Of a stretch of 64,000 nucleotides of DNA, positions 31,355-40,574 are shown piece after piece; the stretch's first letter is position 1, and each line of letters opens with the position of its first letter. A model generated the notes under the pieces. That model was not told where the DNA came from. It searched no databases and saw only the letters and a list, made by a program, of their open reading frames with translations. The position numbers and the translations under genes were made by a program. The stretch is from Synechococcus sp. PCC 7335 (GTDB lineage: Bacteria; Cyanobacteriota; Cyanobacteriia; Phormidesmidales; Phormidesmidaceae): positions 628,477 through 692,476 of the forward strand of contig NZ_DS989904.1 in assembly GCF_000155595.1 (NCBI RefSeq), written 5' to 3'.

Positions 31355-32143
31355 CTAATGCAGTATTTGGGAGAGGAAAATCTTTAGCCGCTCTTCTTCG
31401 GGGTTGTTGAAAAATTGATCGGGGGTAGTATCGGCAATGAGCTTGCCTTCTGTTAAGAAGATGATACGGTCGGCAACTTCGCGAGCAAACCCAACTTCGT
31501 GAGTGACGCACACCATTGTCATGCCAGATTCTGCGAGCGATCTCATCACGTCTAGCACCTCGCGCACCATCTCAGGATCGAGCGCAGACGTTGGCTCGTC
31601 GAATAGCATCACTTTGGGCTTCATCGCTAGGGCTCTGGCGATCGCCACTCGCTGCTGCTGACCGCCAGAAAGCTGACCTGGATATTTTTCAGCCTGGCGG
31701 CCAATACCTACTCTTTCTAGCAGTTCCATCGCATCTCGCTCAGCGTCAGCTTTGGACAAGCCGCGCAGCTTTATGGGTCCGATAGTGATGTTTTTGAGAA
31801 TCGTGAGATGCGGAAATAGATTGAACTGTTGAAAGACCATACCGACTTCGCGGCGAACCAGCTCAATTCCTTTCTTGCCATGAGAGATCGGCGTGCCATC
31901 GATCTCAATGCTGCCTTTTTGATAGGGCTCTAGGCCATTGAATGTCCGAATAAAGGTGGATTTACCTGAGCCAGACGGCCCCATCAGTACGACCACTTCT
32001 CCTTTATGAACCGTTAGGCTCACGCCCTTTAGAACGTTGAAGCCGTTGTCATAGGTTTTTTCAACGTCCTTGGCGACGATAATCGGCGACCTTTCTAAGG
32101 TGGCTGTGCTTGCGCTGTTCAAACCGGGCTGTAGGCTTGTCAT
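31355..32143 (-). CDS. Polar amino acid ABC transporter, ATP-binding subunit
   Basis: 262 residues. ABC ATPase with Walker [10 protein letters not shown], signature [15 protein letters not shown], Walker [14 protein letters not shown] and the switch His in CVTHEVGF. Sequence style is that of GlnQ/ArtP/HisP proteins (PAAT family). It is the last gene of a minus-strand operon permease-permease-binding protein-ATPase, so the system is complete. Substrate (Gln, Glu, Arg or His) is not decidable from sequence reading. Confidence 0.96.
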   Translation of the reverse strand: MTSLQPGLNSASTATLERSPIIVAKDVEKTYDNGFNVLKGVSLTVHKGEVVVLMGPSGSGKSTFIRTFNGLEPYQKGSIEIDGTPISHGKKGIELVRREVGMVFQQFNLFPHLTILKNITIGPIKLRGLSKADAERDAMELLERVGIGRQAEKYPGQLSGGQQQRVAIARALAMKPKVMLFDEPTSALDPEMVREVLDVMRSLAESGMTMVCVTHEVGFAREVADRIIFLTEGKLIADTTPDQFFNNPEEERLKIFLSQILH

Positions 32144-32275
32144 TGTGGGGCTCCTGTTGTAATAGATGGCTTGGAGTAGCAGAAAAGATACCGTCAGCTC
32201 GTTTTGTCAATTCGGTTGTTGAACCGGTACATCGTTCGACCTTGGATATCTTTTGGAATCTCGTATAGTTTGGAC

Positions 32276-33175
32276 TCAGGCCGTTTGAGCGATCGCCTCA
32301 GGTAGCGGCTCGCCAAACCACTCTTTTGACATTTCGTTGAGTCGCCCTGAGCGTTTGGTAAACGCGATAATTTCGTTGATTTCGTCAACAAATTCGGTAT
32401 CGCCTTCTCTAACACCGACATAGCAGGGAGAATCTTTCAAGATGAACTTGCTAGTAATTTCGCTGCCAGGATTATCGCGAATGAGCTTGGCTGCTACGAC
32501 GTTTCCAGTAGCGATCGCATCCACCTGACCAGACACCAGCGCTGAGGCAGTCAAGCTGTTGTTGGCATATCGCTTGATATCCACATTGCTGATATCCTCG
32601 GTCAGACTAGAGATTTCTAGATCTTCTAACGACCCTTGTGCCACTCCAATTGATCGCCCTGAGAGATCCTCGATAGTAGAGATATCTGCGGTTGGCCCAC
32701 CGTAGATTGCAGAAAAGAATGGTGCGTAGGGTTCAGAGAAATCAATAATCAAATCGCGTTCGTCGTTTTTTCCTAGGCTAGAGATAATCATGTCTACCCG
32801 GTCAGTTTGGAGAAATGGAATCCGATAGCCACCGACGACAGGGATAATCTCCAGCTCAGCATTCAATCCCTTGGCAATTTCTTTGGCCATATCAATGTCA
32901 TAGCCGATCGGCTCCATAGAAGTGTTCACAAATCCAAAGGGTGGAAAATCCGAAGGCACCGCGACTTTAACCTGGCCGGATTCTCGAATCTGTTCTAAGG
33001 TGGCTTCGACCGGAAGCCGAGCAATATCTTCAGGCGTAATCTGAGCTTTTGAACCCACTGAAGTCGGTTCACCACCGCATGCAGCAATACTGACGGTCAG
33101 AAAAAAGCTAAAGAGGCAGAATGCAACAAACTTCTGCCATTTTGAAAACATCGCACTTAGCAGTTCTAATACCAT
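32276..33175 (-). CDS. Polar amino acid ABC transporter, substrate-binding lipoprotein
   Basis: 299 residues, solute-binding protein family 3. A signal peptide ends in the lipobox SIAAC (Cys about residue 33). Family motifs are VAVPSDFPPFGFVNTS, IGYDIDMAKEIAKGLNAELE and VDMIISSLGKNDERD. It binds an amino acid in the periplasm and delivers it to the two permeases encoded just upstream. ATG at 33175 has a GGAGATAG Shine-Dalgarno; ATG eight codons later is the alternative. Confidence 0.95.
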   Translation of the reverse strand: MVLELLSAMFSKWQKFVAFCLFSFFLTVSIAACGGEPTSVGSKAQITPEDIARLPVEATLEQIRESGQVKVAVPSDFPPFGFVNTSMEPIGYDIDMAKEIAKGLNAELEIIPVVGGYRIPFLQTDRVDMIISSLGKNDERDLIIDFSEPYAPFFSAIYGGPTADISTIEDLSGRSIGVAQGSLEDLEISSLTEDISNVDIKRYANNSLTASALVSGQVDAIATGNVVAAKLIRDNPGSEITSKFILKDSPCYVGVREGDTEFVDEINEIIAFTKRSGRLNEMSKEWFGEPLPEAIAQTA

Positions 33176-33257
33176 CTCTATCTCCGGGTTTCTCCTAGCT
33201 GTTGTTCTTTCTAGGTTTTTGGCTGATTAATTTTGGCCAATTAAAGTGCTCGGACGT

Positions 33258-33908
33258 CTACTTATAGGCCAGCTTCTTCTCTAGCCGCTGGCTCCAGGTC
33301 GAAAGCGGATAGCAAAGGGCAAAGTAAATTAACCCAGCTAAGCCGAAAATAAGCAGCGATTGTAAGGTGACGTTGTTGATTAAAGAGGCCGCCCGAGAGA
33401 GTTCGGTAAAGCCGATAATAGAGGCGAGTGAGGTGCCTTTGATTACCTGAACCAAGAAACCGACAGTAGGCGCGATCGCCAATCGCACCGCCTGCGGCAA
33501 GATGATTAGCCGCAACTGATCGAAATAGCCAAAGCCAATCGCAGAGGCTGCTTGCCACTGACCTCTGGGTACAGCTTGAATAGAGCCACGCCAAATGTCA
33601 CCTAGAAAGGCGCTGGTGTAAGCGGTGAGTGCTATGGCTGCGGCGACTAGCGGTGAGAGGTTGATGCCAGTGACAACCGAGAAACCGAAGAAGGCTAGAA
33701 ATAGCTGTAGGAGTAAAGGCGTTCCTTGAAAAAATTCAATATATAGCCAGCTAATTCGACTCAGCAGCTTGTTAGAAGAGATCCGCATCAGTGTGATCAA
33801 AGCGCCGACTAGTCCGCCACCAACAAATGCAATCAGGGATAGAATAATTGTCCACTTAGTAGCTATCACGAGATTGATAAAAATACGAGATAGCGTAAAC
33901 TCATCCAT
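33258..33908 (-). CDS. Polar amino acid ABC transporter, permease subunit
   Basis: 216 residues, about five membrane helices. HisM/GlnP-type: FFQGTPLLLQLFLAFFGF and the EAA-like loop GSIQAVPRGQWQAASAIGFGYFDQLRLIILPQA (part: VPRGQWQAASAIGFGYFDQ), which docks to the ATPase. It is the second of two permease genes, 89 bp after the first. Confidence 0.95.
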   Translation of the reverse strand: MDEFTLSRIFINLVIATKWTIILSLIAFVGGGLVGALITLMRISSNKLLSRISWLYIEFFQGTPLLLQLFLAFFGFSVVTGINLSPLVAAAIALTAYTSAFLGDIWRGSIQAVPRGQWQAASAIGFGYFDQLRLIILPQAVRLAIAPTVGFLVQVIKGTSLASIIGFTELSRAASLINNVTLQSLLIFGLAGLIYFALCYPLSTWSQRLEKKLAYK

Positions 33909-33997
33909 GGCTACCTTCCTTAATAGTTGGTTGTTAGGGAAATAGATTTTTACAAGTAAAGTTAGATTTTAGATACTCTGCTCTCCGTCTACGACGG

Positions 33998-34720
33998 CTA
34001 CTGCCTATACTTAGCAAACTCGAAAAAGCGAGCTTCTATGACATAGGCTAGCGCTTTGACAATCCAAACAATTGCAAGATAGAGAATCGCTAAGGTGAAA
34101 TAAATTTCAAAGCTACGAAATGTTCTAGCATCTAGATAGTTGCCGGCATAGGTGAGATCTTCAGCCGCGATTTGAGAAACCACGCTAGTAAACAAAACTG
34201 CTAGAATGACCTGCCCCACTAGCGAAGAGTAGATGTTGGCAAGGGCAGGCGGAATCACAATATGACGAAACACATCTAGCTTATTGAAGCCAATGGCCAG
34301 ACCTGCTTCGACTTGTCCTTTTGGGATGCTTTCTACGCCCGCTCTGACGATCTCCGTCGAATAGGCACCAAAGTTGATGGCTAAAGAAACAATCGCCGCT
34401 TGTTCTGCCGAGAGCTTTAGCCCCAGCGCTGGCAAACCAAAGAAGATAAAAAAGAGCTGAATTAAATAAGGCGTATTGCGAATAATCTCTACATAGGCCA
34501 GGGCAATACCATTGAGCAAGCGGTTACCAGACGTTCTAAACAAAGACCCTATGATACCGATCACTAGACCAAATGCCACGGCCAGTAGCGATAGTCTTAG
34601 CGTTAGCCACGCCCCTGCTATCAAGACGCCAAAGTTATCCCAGATGACCGAGAAATCAAACGAATAATGCATAAGCTTGTCCGATTCTGCTGAGCTAGCG
34701 AGCAGCTGACTTGTAAACAA
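33998..34720 (-). CDS. Polar amino acid ABC transporter, permease subunit
   Basis: 240 residues, five or six membrane helices. Typical motifs are EIIRNTPYLIQLFFIFFGLP and the ATPase-contact loop GVESIPKGQVEAGLAIGFN. First gene of the operon. Together with the other permease it should form the heterodimeric channel. It is divergent from the small membrane protein gene at 34948. Confidence 0.95.
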   Translation of the reverse strand: MFTSQLLASSAESDKLMHYSFDFSVIWDNFGVLIAGAWLTLRLSLLAVAFGLVIGIIGSLFRTSGNRLLNGIALAYVEIIRNTPYLIQLFFIFFGLPALGLKLSAEQAAIVSLAINFGAYSTEIVRAGVESIPKGQVEAGLAIGFNKLDVFRHIVIPPALANIYSSLVGQVILAVLFTSVVSQIAAEDLTYAGNYLDARTFRSFEIYFTLAILYLAIVWIVKALAYVIEARFFEFAKYRQ

Positions 34721-34947
34721 GCTAGAAGACGGATTGGTCCAAGTTTGTGCTGGTTGATACTACCAAAGAGATTTCGACAAGAATCTTTAGGCTTAGCGCG
34801 CTATCAATAAAACTATTTTGACTCGTCAGTAACTTGGTTTGGTTGCTAGATAAAGTTCCGTCTGTAGATGTATGCTTTTTTACAGCTGTGACTTTTTTAA
34901 GCACGCTAGCTCAAGCCCTCTAACCTAAGCATTCTAGGTAGATACCA

Positions 34948-35304
34948 ATGCCAATCACACAGTCCCTTCTGATAGTCACGGCACTCGGATTTATCAGTGG
35001 TTTCTTGATTACAATACAAGAAGTCAGCTTGGACTATCTAATCAACAAAGAATGGCTAGGATGGACGCTTACCATCCGCAAATTCGCTTTCAGTACGCTT
35101 AGTTTAGCAGCGCTGTTCAGCTTAGGGGGTGCTTTGATTGCGAACTGGGAGCCTGTGCGATCGCTCAATATAGCTCCCGAAGGCATTGTTCCCTTCTTCT
35201 TCAAAACCGCCATCTTCCTCAGTGTTGTCACACCCATCAGTAGCCAAATTAGAGTCGCTTTAGCTCAGCGCCAAACCGTCTCTGACGACAGCAACCAGCC
35301 GTAA
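34948..35304 (+). CDS. Small three-helix membrane protein, first of a tandem pair
   Basis: 118 residues with hydrophobic helices at about 5-25, 48-66 and 82-102, ATG start. No family recognised. The next gene, 17 bp downstream, has the same size and the same helix layout (LGFISGFLITIQEVSLDY here against AGLFSGLLSGYTQVALIW there), so the two may be diverged paralogues that form a hetero-oligomer. Confidence 0.7.
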   Translation: MPITQSLLIVTALGFISGFLITIQEVSLDYLINKEWLGWTLTIRKFAFSTLSLAALFSLGGALIANWEPVRSLNIAPEGIVPFFFKTAIFLSVVTPISSQIRVALAQRQTVSDDSNQP

Positions 35305-35321
35305 ATTCTACTGAGTCGCCG

Positions 35322-35657
35322 ATGGAATATTTCACCGCAGCCGATAAAACAGTTCTCTTTGGTATAGCAGCTGGTCTTTTCAGTGGATTACTCAGCGGTT
35401 ACACCCAGGTTGCGCTCATATGGTGGAACGAAGAAGCGGCGGTCAGTCAAAGCGAACTTATCATTCGCTCACTTAGTCGCGGTGCGATCCAAGCGATCAC
35501 ATTCGGTGCAGGAGCCTTTGTTCTAGGACTCTACGATACCGAGACGGCTCCGCAATCAATGAGGCAATTTCTTTTCTTTTTGGCCATTGTCGTGGGCATA
35601 GGGGAACCACTTTTCGAGCGGGCGTGGGATTGGCTAATCGACAGAGACAGCACATAG
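35322..35657 (+). CDS. Small three-helix membrane protein, second of a tandem pair
   Basis: 111 residues with helices at about 10-28, 46-66 and 80-96. It is 17 bp after the previous gene, on the same strand, and is very likely co-transcribed. No recognisable domain. It ends 57 bp before the convergent cupin gene. Confidence 0.7.
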   Translation: MEYFTAADKTVLFGIAAGLFSGLLSGYTQVALIWWNEEAAVSQSELIIRSLSRGAIQAITFGAGAFVLGLYDTETAPQSMRQFLFFLAIVVGIGEPLFERAWDWLIDRDST

Positions 35658-35714
35658 CTCTGGGACCATCGAAATTCGGTCATTAGCTTGATGATTTAGA
35701 TGACTGACACAAGC

Positions 35715-36473
35715 CTAGGGAGACGTTTGAATCTGGGGTAGCTCTGTGGCGCGAATGCCATCGACTAGGGTGCGGCTGAGCATCGGGTGGCTGCGACCGC
35801 TAAACCCCATATCACTATCTGGATGAAACACCACTAAATCTAATCCCTGACTGTCCGTTACAAATCGATGCTGATGGTCAGATGAAATGTAGAACAAATT
35901 GCCTGGTGTTAGGTCATGGCAAATTTCATGATCGCAGCATTGACCGCTACCTCTGATGATGATGCCAATGCGATCGCTTGGATGAGCGTGCATCGTTTGA
36001 TCCACATTTGGCGGCATGTACAGCGCGTGCAAGCAAGGATCACCGACCGCCATCGGTGCGACCAAAAGGCTTGTCGTGCCACCATCGATATAGGGAAAGC
36101 GGCCTGTCGATTCGATCGGACCACCGATCAAAAACTGCCCTGAGTGCGTCTTTTGGCTAATGACTATTCCCGTCGTATTGTGACCGCCAACGGTAGTCGC
36201 TCCAGTTGTAGAAAAATACATTCCAGCTAACAGCGGGAAAGTTAGTGGCTGCGTCGCTTGCTTTAGCTGCGCTTTGCCCTGCCATACAAAGCCAAAATGC
36301 GTTCCCTTTGCCGGTAGCATCAACGTTTCGTTTTTCCAGAAGCTTACCTGTGTCGATCGGTCCGCTCTACTGGTCACTCTGGTGGCACAATCAGCGTGAT
36401 CCGTTTGATTAACAAGAGGCTGATCTAGAAGAACAGATGATAGGGTATCAAAAGAACAGATATTAATCGACAT
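35715..36473 (-). CDS. Bicupin-like protein, overlapping the NACHT gene
   Basis: 252 residues, two beta-barrel halves (about 40-125 and 130-235). The second half has cupin motif 1 HAHPSDRIGIIIRGSG and motif 2-like LTPGNLFYISSDHQHRF, with His residues that could hold a metal. It resembles cupin proteins of unknown substrate. Its ATG (36473) lies 11 bp inside the end of the NACHT gene, so translation is coupled and the two products probably act together. Whether it is an enzyme, ligand sensor or regulator is unknown. Confidence 0.75.
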   Translation of the reverse strand: MSINICSFDTLSSVLLDQPLVNQTDHADCATRVTSRADRSTQVSFWKNETLMLPAKGTHFGFVWQGKAQLKQATQPLTFPLLAGMYFSTTGATTVGGHNTTGIVISQKTHSGQFLIGGPIESTGRFPYIDGGTTSLLVAPMAVGDPCLHALYMPPNVDQTMHAHPSDRIGIIIRGSGQCCDHEICHDLTPGNLFYISSDHQHRFVTDSQGLDLVVFHPDSDMGFSGRSHPMLSRTLVDGIRATELPQIQTSP

Positions 36474-38847
36474 CGCTTACCACCGCCGGACTAAACAAAA
36501 TTTTCTCGATCGCTCGGCGACGAGCTGGTTCTAGCATACAGCCGTCGCTGTAGAGACAATCCACCAACAACTTCGCAGCGCGATAATACTGCTTGAGCAG
36601 TTGTTTTTCATCATCGCTGAAGGTCCATTTTTGACGAATATGATGGCGATTTTTGGCGACGTGGCGGGCTGCATCAGCGACGTCTTTGATCGCTTCAACT
36701 TCAGCCGTTTCTGGGTAAAATTGTTCGATGTGAAAGCGCTCGATAATATCTTTCAACTTTTTATCTTCACTAGGTTTCAACTTTTTAGAATCGAGTACAA
36801 TCCCAATGGCAATCATCATGGCCTCATTTGCAGACTTGCACTGGGCAATTTGTTTGAGCGGCTCACTGACTTGCTGATCGTATTGCTTGACGCGGGCGAT
36901 CGCAGCTTCTAGACTTACACCTTCGAGCATTCGGGTCAAAAAACTTGCACAAACCAGCAAATTTGCTCGCTGGTCTAGCCGAATTGCCACCGCCCGATTC
37001 TCATCAATATCAAAATCAATATCAAACAAAAAAGCTCGTACCGCTGATGGTTTGAAGCTTTCAAAGTATGGCTGATTGGCCTGCTGAGTGACATCTGCTA
37101 AGAACGCTTGTAGCCTAGATGATTCTGCCAGAAGAGAAGACACTTTGGCCGCTAGCGGAAACAGCAGCAGATTCGCATCTCTTAGCAGCTCACTGGCCAG
37201 CAAAAAGACTTCTCTCCAGCGAGGCTGTAGCGCCTGTTCATCGGCTAGCCGTGCCATTGTCTCTTTAAGATTAGCGCTATTCAGCGTCAGTTCTCTGGCA
37301 ACAAAATATTCGTGAAACGTCAAATGAGAAAATGAGTAGCAGCGCTTTGCCCGCTCCACCAGCAAACCATGCTGCGCCTCAATTGAATGCAGCACTGTTG
37401 TACTGTCTACTTGTAGCACCTCTAAATCATCGCTCGCCTCAGGTAAATTGCGAATGTAGTGGGTAATGAGATATTCCAAATCATGCTGACGAAAAAAGTA
37501 CTGTGCTTGCTGAAATGTGGTTAGTGCGATCTGACTGAGCAGATCTTCTTTGCGCCTAAGCGATAGTTTCTTATACACCTGGTCGCGATGGATTCCCCGT
37601 GATGAGTCCCATTTTTTGAGCAGTGTTTCAATCCCTTCCTGATACAGTTCACTGCGGCTACTAGGTAGCGAACTTGATACTTCAAAGGCCAAACACAGCA
37701 GCGTCAATAACAAAGGCGTTACGGCTAGCTCTACTAGTCGAGGCCGCTTAGACAAACTTTGTAAAAACGTCTGCGGTAGTATTGGCTTGTTCGCAAACCA
37801 CCGATGGGCAAACGCTTCTACCTGATCAGCATCAAAGTCGGCAATCTCCACCTCTGTAAACTGCTCGAAGGTATATTCCCAGGCAGCGACTCGGCAGGTC
37901 ATTAGAAAGTGATTGTCATGGAACTCTTCAGATACAATCCGAATTTCACGCAGTACCCAGTCATGCGCGTCTTGGGTTACCTCGTCTAAACCATCCAACA
38001 GCAACAGTGCTCGGCCGGCACTAAGCACCTGTTTTAGTTGCAACAGATGTTTTTCAATTTCTGTCTCGCTCAAAGCCGTTATCCGACTTTTTAAGTGCCG
38101 GTGACTTAAAAAAGAGAGCAATCCTAACCGATTTGGATTCTCAGCAAACTGTTTTAAGTTGATAAACAAGGGCAGGCGATCCGGCTCAAATTGGCCATCG
38201 ATACACTGAATGGCCAGGTGCTTTAGAAAGGTGGTTTTACCGGCACCGGGTTTTCCTAGCACAATCAGCTTTTTGTGTTGAGCGACTGCCTCCATCACAG
38301 GGACACGCGGCTGCAAAACCTGACCGAATCCTAAGCGGTCAAAGTCTCCGGCTTGAGCTTGGACAAGCAAATCTTGCAGCGGTCGGCGCTGGTGGCTACT
38401 GATTTGTTCAAGGATGTTGACGTTGGTGTAGAGTTCCCCCAGCCCAACGGGTTGGGACATGTCGAGTACGCGCATAGTGCCGCAGCGCTCATAGAGGCTT
38501 TCGGCGGCGGTTTGACGAAGCGATCGCACCAGCCAGTCAATATCTGTTGTCTCTTCTAGCTCATCGAGTCTTTCTACCTTCTTTGTTTCCTGGGATAACT
38601 TAGGCGTTACTGTGGCATCTGGACACTGGGTCAATCCTGCAATCACCTGCCAGTCCAAATCGAGGCGATCGCACAGTCGTAAAAACAACCCCTGCTCAAT
38701 TGCCACCCCCTGAAAGAAATTCGTCACCGGCTGGCGGCTACAGCCCACCGCATTACTTAGGCTAGTCTTAGTCAGTCCAGCCAGCGTCAGCGATTGCGCT
38801 GCCAGCCGCTGTCCTTCCTTTGAAGCCTGCAAAGAAGGCTTAGCCAT
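36463..38847 (-). CDS. NACHT-domain STAND NTPase with N-terminal HTH-like segment
   Basis: 794 residues. N-terminal helices (about 15-65) include TKTSLSNAVGCSRQPVTNFF, which looks like a helix-turn-helix. The NACHT NTPase has Walker A VLGKPGAGKTTFLKHLA (about 195), Walker B LLLLDGLDEV (about 283), the MTCR sensor-like motif and a conserved FSHLTFHEYFVA segment in the winged-helix part. The C-terminal 250 residues, with FKPSAVRAFLFDIDFD, resemble the helical NACHT C-terminal domain frequent in cyanobacteria. Bacterial NACHT proteins include antiphage sensors, so defence is possible but unproven here. ATG at 38847 behind AGGG. The cupin gene overlaps its end. Confidence 0.9.
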   Translation of the reverse strand: MAKPSLQASKEGQRLAAQSLTLAGLTKTSLSNAVGCSRQPVTNFFQGVAIEQGLFLRLCDRLDLDWQVIAGLTQCPDATVTPKLSQETKKVERLDELEETTDIDWLVRSLRQTAAESLYERCGTMRVLDMSQPVGLGELYTNVNILEQISSHQRRPLQDLLVQAQAGDFDRLGFGQVLQPRVPVMEAVAQHKKLIVLGKPGAGKTTFLKHLAIQCIDGQFEPDRLPLFINLKQFAENPNRLGLLSFLSHRHLKSRITALSETEIEKHLLQLKQVLSAGRALLLLDGLDEVTQDAHDWVLREIRIVSEEFHDNHFLMTCRVAAWEYTFEQFTEVEIADFDADQVEAFAHRWFANKPILPQTFLQSLSKRPRLVELAVTPLLLTLLCLAFEVSSSLPSSRSELYQEGIETLLKKWDSSRGIHRDQVYKKLSLRRKEDLLSQIALTTFQQAQYFFRQHDLEYLITHYIRNLPEASDDLEVLQVDSTTVLHSIEAQHGLLVERAKRCYSFSHLTFHEYFVARELTLNSANLKETMARLADEQALQPRWREVFLLASELLRDANLLLFPLAAKVSSLLAESSRLQAFLADVTQQANQPYFESFKPSAVRAFLFDIDFDIDENRAVAIRLDQRANLLVCASFLTRMLEGVSLEAAIARVKQYDQQVSEPLKQIAQCKSANEAMMIAIGIVLDSKKLKPSEDKKLKDIIERFHIEQFYPETAEVEAIKDVADAARHVAKNRHHIRQKWTFSDDEKQLLKQYYRAAKLLVDCLYSDGCMLEPARRRAIEKILFSPAVVSDVD

Positions 38848-38994
38848 AAGACCCTAAAACTCCACCGCTTCATCCTATCGCTCATTACTCACTTAGCCTT
38901 TATGTTGGCAATTTATTGACAAACATTAGTCAATCAAATAGCATTTACTCAATCGTTACTTAGACAGCACTGTTTTATTCTCAGGAAAGCTTGC
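38848..38994. promoter_or_regulatory. Divergent promoter region, NACHT operon and kinase pair
   Basis: 147 bp that must carry promoters for the NACHT-cupin unit (minus) and the kinase pair (plus). It is AT-rich and contains TTGGCAATTTATTGACAAACATTAG-like text around 38904-38927. The HTH-bearing NACHT protein could autoregulate from here, which is inference. Confidence 0.5.
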
Positions 38995-40479
38995 ATGAAG
39001 GAACTAGCCACCCAAAAGCTCCGTCACTATGCCCTTCAGCAAGAGCTGAGCCACAAAGCTGGTAGACGAACATTTTTAGCCAGAGATCTTTATACCAAAA
39101 CGCCCGCCATCGTCAAAATTCTTCAGTTCGATAGAGCGTTTGAATGGGATGCGCTAAAGCTGTTTCGAAGGGAAGCTGACATTCTTCAACAGTTGGATCA
39201 TTCCGCTATTCCTCAATACAAAGACAGCTTTGAAGCTGAAATCGATGGCGTGCATAGCTTTGTTCTCGTGCAAACCTATATTCCAGCGCCGTCACTGCAA
39301 AAGGTAGTCGAAACGGGCAAATTATTTTCCGAAGCGGAAGTCACTGCGATCGCCCAACAGCTCCTCACAACTCTGAGCTACTTGCATCAACAGCTACCCC
39401 CGGTTATCCACCGCGATCTTAAGCCTAGCAACATTCTTATTAGCGAACCTTCTCCTAGAGCTGCTGCTAAGACCGCAGATGTCATAGAAAGAAACGTCTA
39501 TCTAGTTGATTTTGGCGCTGTACAGGTCACCGCTAGTAAAAGCAGCGGTACAGTCACCGTCGTCGGCAGCTATGGCTACATGCCATTAGAACAGTTTTTA
39601 GGACAAACTACGCCTGTGTCAGATCTCTACAGTCTAGGAATGACATTGCTTTATTTAGTAACTGGTATGCATCCGTCAGAACTACCCCAAATAGATGGCC
39701 GCATTCAGATTGACCAAGTAGGTAGAACGGTAGGTCTAAGCAATTGGTTTATTCGTTGGCTATCGCAGATGAGCGCACCTTATTCGGATCAGCGCTTTGA
39801 GTCGGCTGCGATCGCCCTTTTAGCACTCAACTCCAAAGACGATGGGTCTGGCTGCTATTTTTCCCATCTGCGACCTGACTCGTCTCATCTGCATATCTAC
39901 CGCCAAAAAGACGAACTCAAGATTATCTCTAAATCATCGTCTCGAAACCCATACCTTGATTCATTAGGTTGCCTTCTCCTTACGCCTTTCTTGGTTTCAA
40001 TGGTAATTCCTTTCACAGGGACGCCTGCAGCGATCATTATTTTCTCTATCTTGAACGGAAGTATTCTGTTAGACGCTTTCCAGAGGCACCGGCAGGGCGC
40101 AAATGAATACAACGTGATATCTATCAGCCGCGCTTCAGGCATTTGTGTAGGAACGGCAAGAGGACATCACCACAGTCAATTGTCTGATATTAAGCCAATA
40201 TGCGTACCTTCTCCATTTAGCAGCATCAAGCTTTTAACTTATAACCCTGGCTATACCTTCACCCACTACTACAACAAGAAAAAGCTTACTGTCTCACCTA
40301 GTCACATTCATCTACCGCCCAAACTATCAATTCATGCAGAGAAGCAAGAATACTCTATCGAAGGCAAATCTCTTTCTAAAGCAGAACAGCTATGGATTGA
40401 CAAAGAACTAGACAGTTTTTTAGGGCTGCCTTTGCAAAGAATTCACCCTACTGGCCCAGGGAAAGTAGACCAGATGTAG
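38995..40479 (+). CDS. Membrane-bound Ser/Thr protein kinase, first of a tandem pair
   Basis: 494 residues. Hanks-type kinase (about 10-285): AGRRTFLARD loop, Lys in AIVKIL, Glu in FRREADIL, catalytic HRDLKPSN, VDFGAVQ, and the activation segment GSYGYMPLEQF. Hydrophobic segment(s) at about 322-362 anchor it to the membrane. The C-terminal 130 residues, with LLTYNPGYTF, LSIHAEKQEYSIEG and the end LDSFLGLPLQRIHP, form an unrecognised region shared with the next gene. All catalytic residues are present, so it should be active. It lies divergent from the NACHT gene. Confidence 0.92.
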   Translation: MKELATQKLRHYALQQELSHKAGRRTFLARDLYTKTPAIVKILQFDRAFEWDALKLFRREADILQQLDHSAIPQYKDSFEAEIDGVHSFVLVQTYIPAPSLQKVVETGKLFSEAEVTAIAQQLLTTLSYLHQQLPPVIHRDLKPSNILISEPSPRAAAKTADVIERNVYLVDFGAVQVTASKSSGTVTVVGSYGYMPLEQFLGQTTPVSDLYSLGMTLLYLVTGMHPSELPQIDGRIQIDQVGRTVGLSNWFIRWLSQMSAPYSDQRFESAAIALLALNSKDDGSGCYFSHLRPDSSHLHIYRQKDELKIISKSSSRNPYLDSLGCLLLTPFLVSMVIPFTGTPAAIIIFSILNGSILLDAFQRHRQGANEYNVISISRASGICVGTARGHHHSQLSDIKPICVPSPFSSIKLLTYNPGYTFTHYYNKKKLTVSPSHIHLPPKLSIHAEKQEYSIEGKSLSKAEQLWIDKELDSFLGLPLQRIHPTGPGKVDQM

Positions 40480-40574
40480 TGGTCAGGTTGAACGGAGAAA
40501 GAACAGAAGGATAAAAGGAAAGGCAAAGTAAAGCCAACCTCGAACAGAAATTCAGCGCGAATAGAAGGGAACCG

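Noticed and set aside
34722-34904. 60-codon minus-strand frame upstream of the ABC permease operon
   Set aside because: Low-complexity Ser/Thr/Lys/Leu sequence with no ribosome-binding site; most likely promoter and leader DNA.
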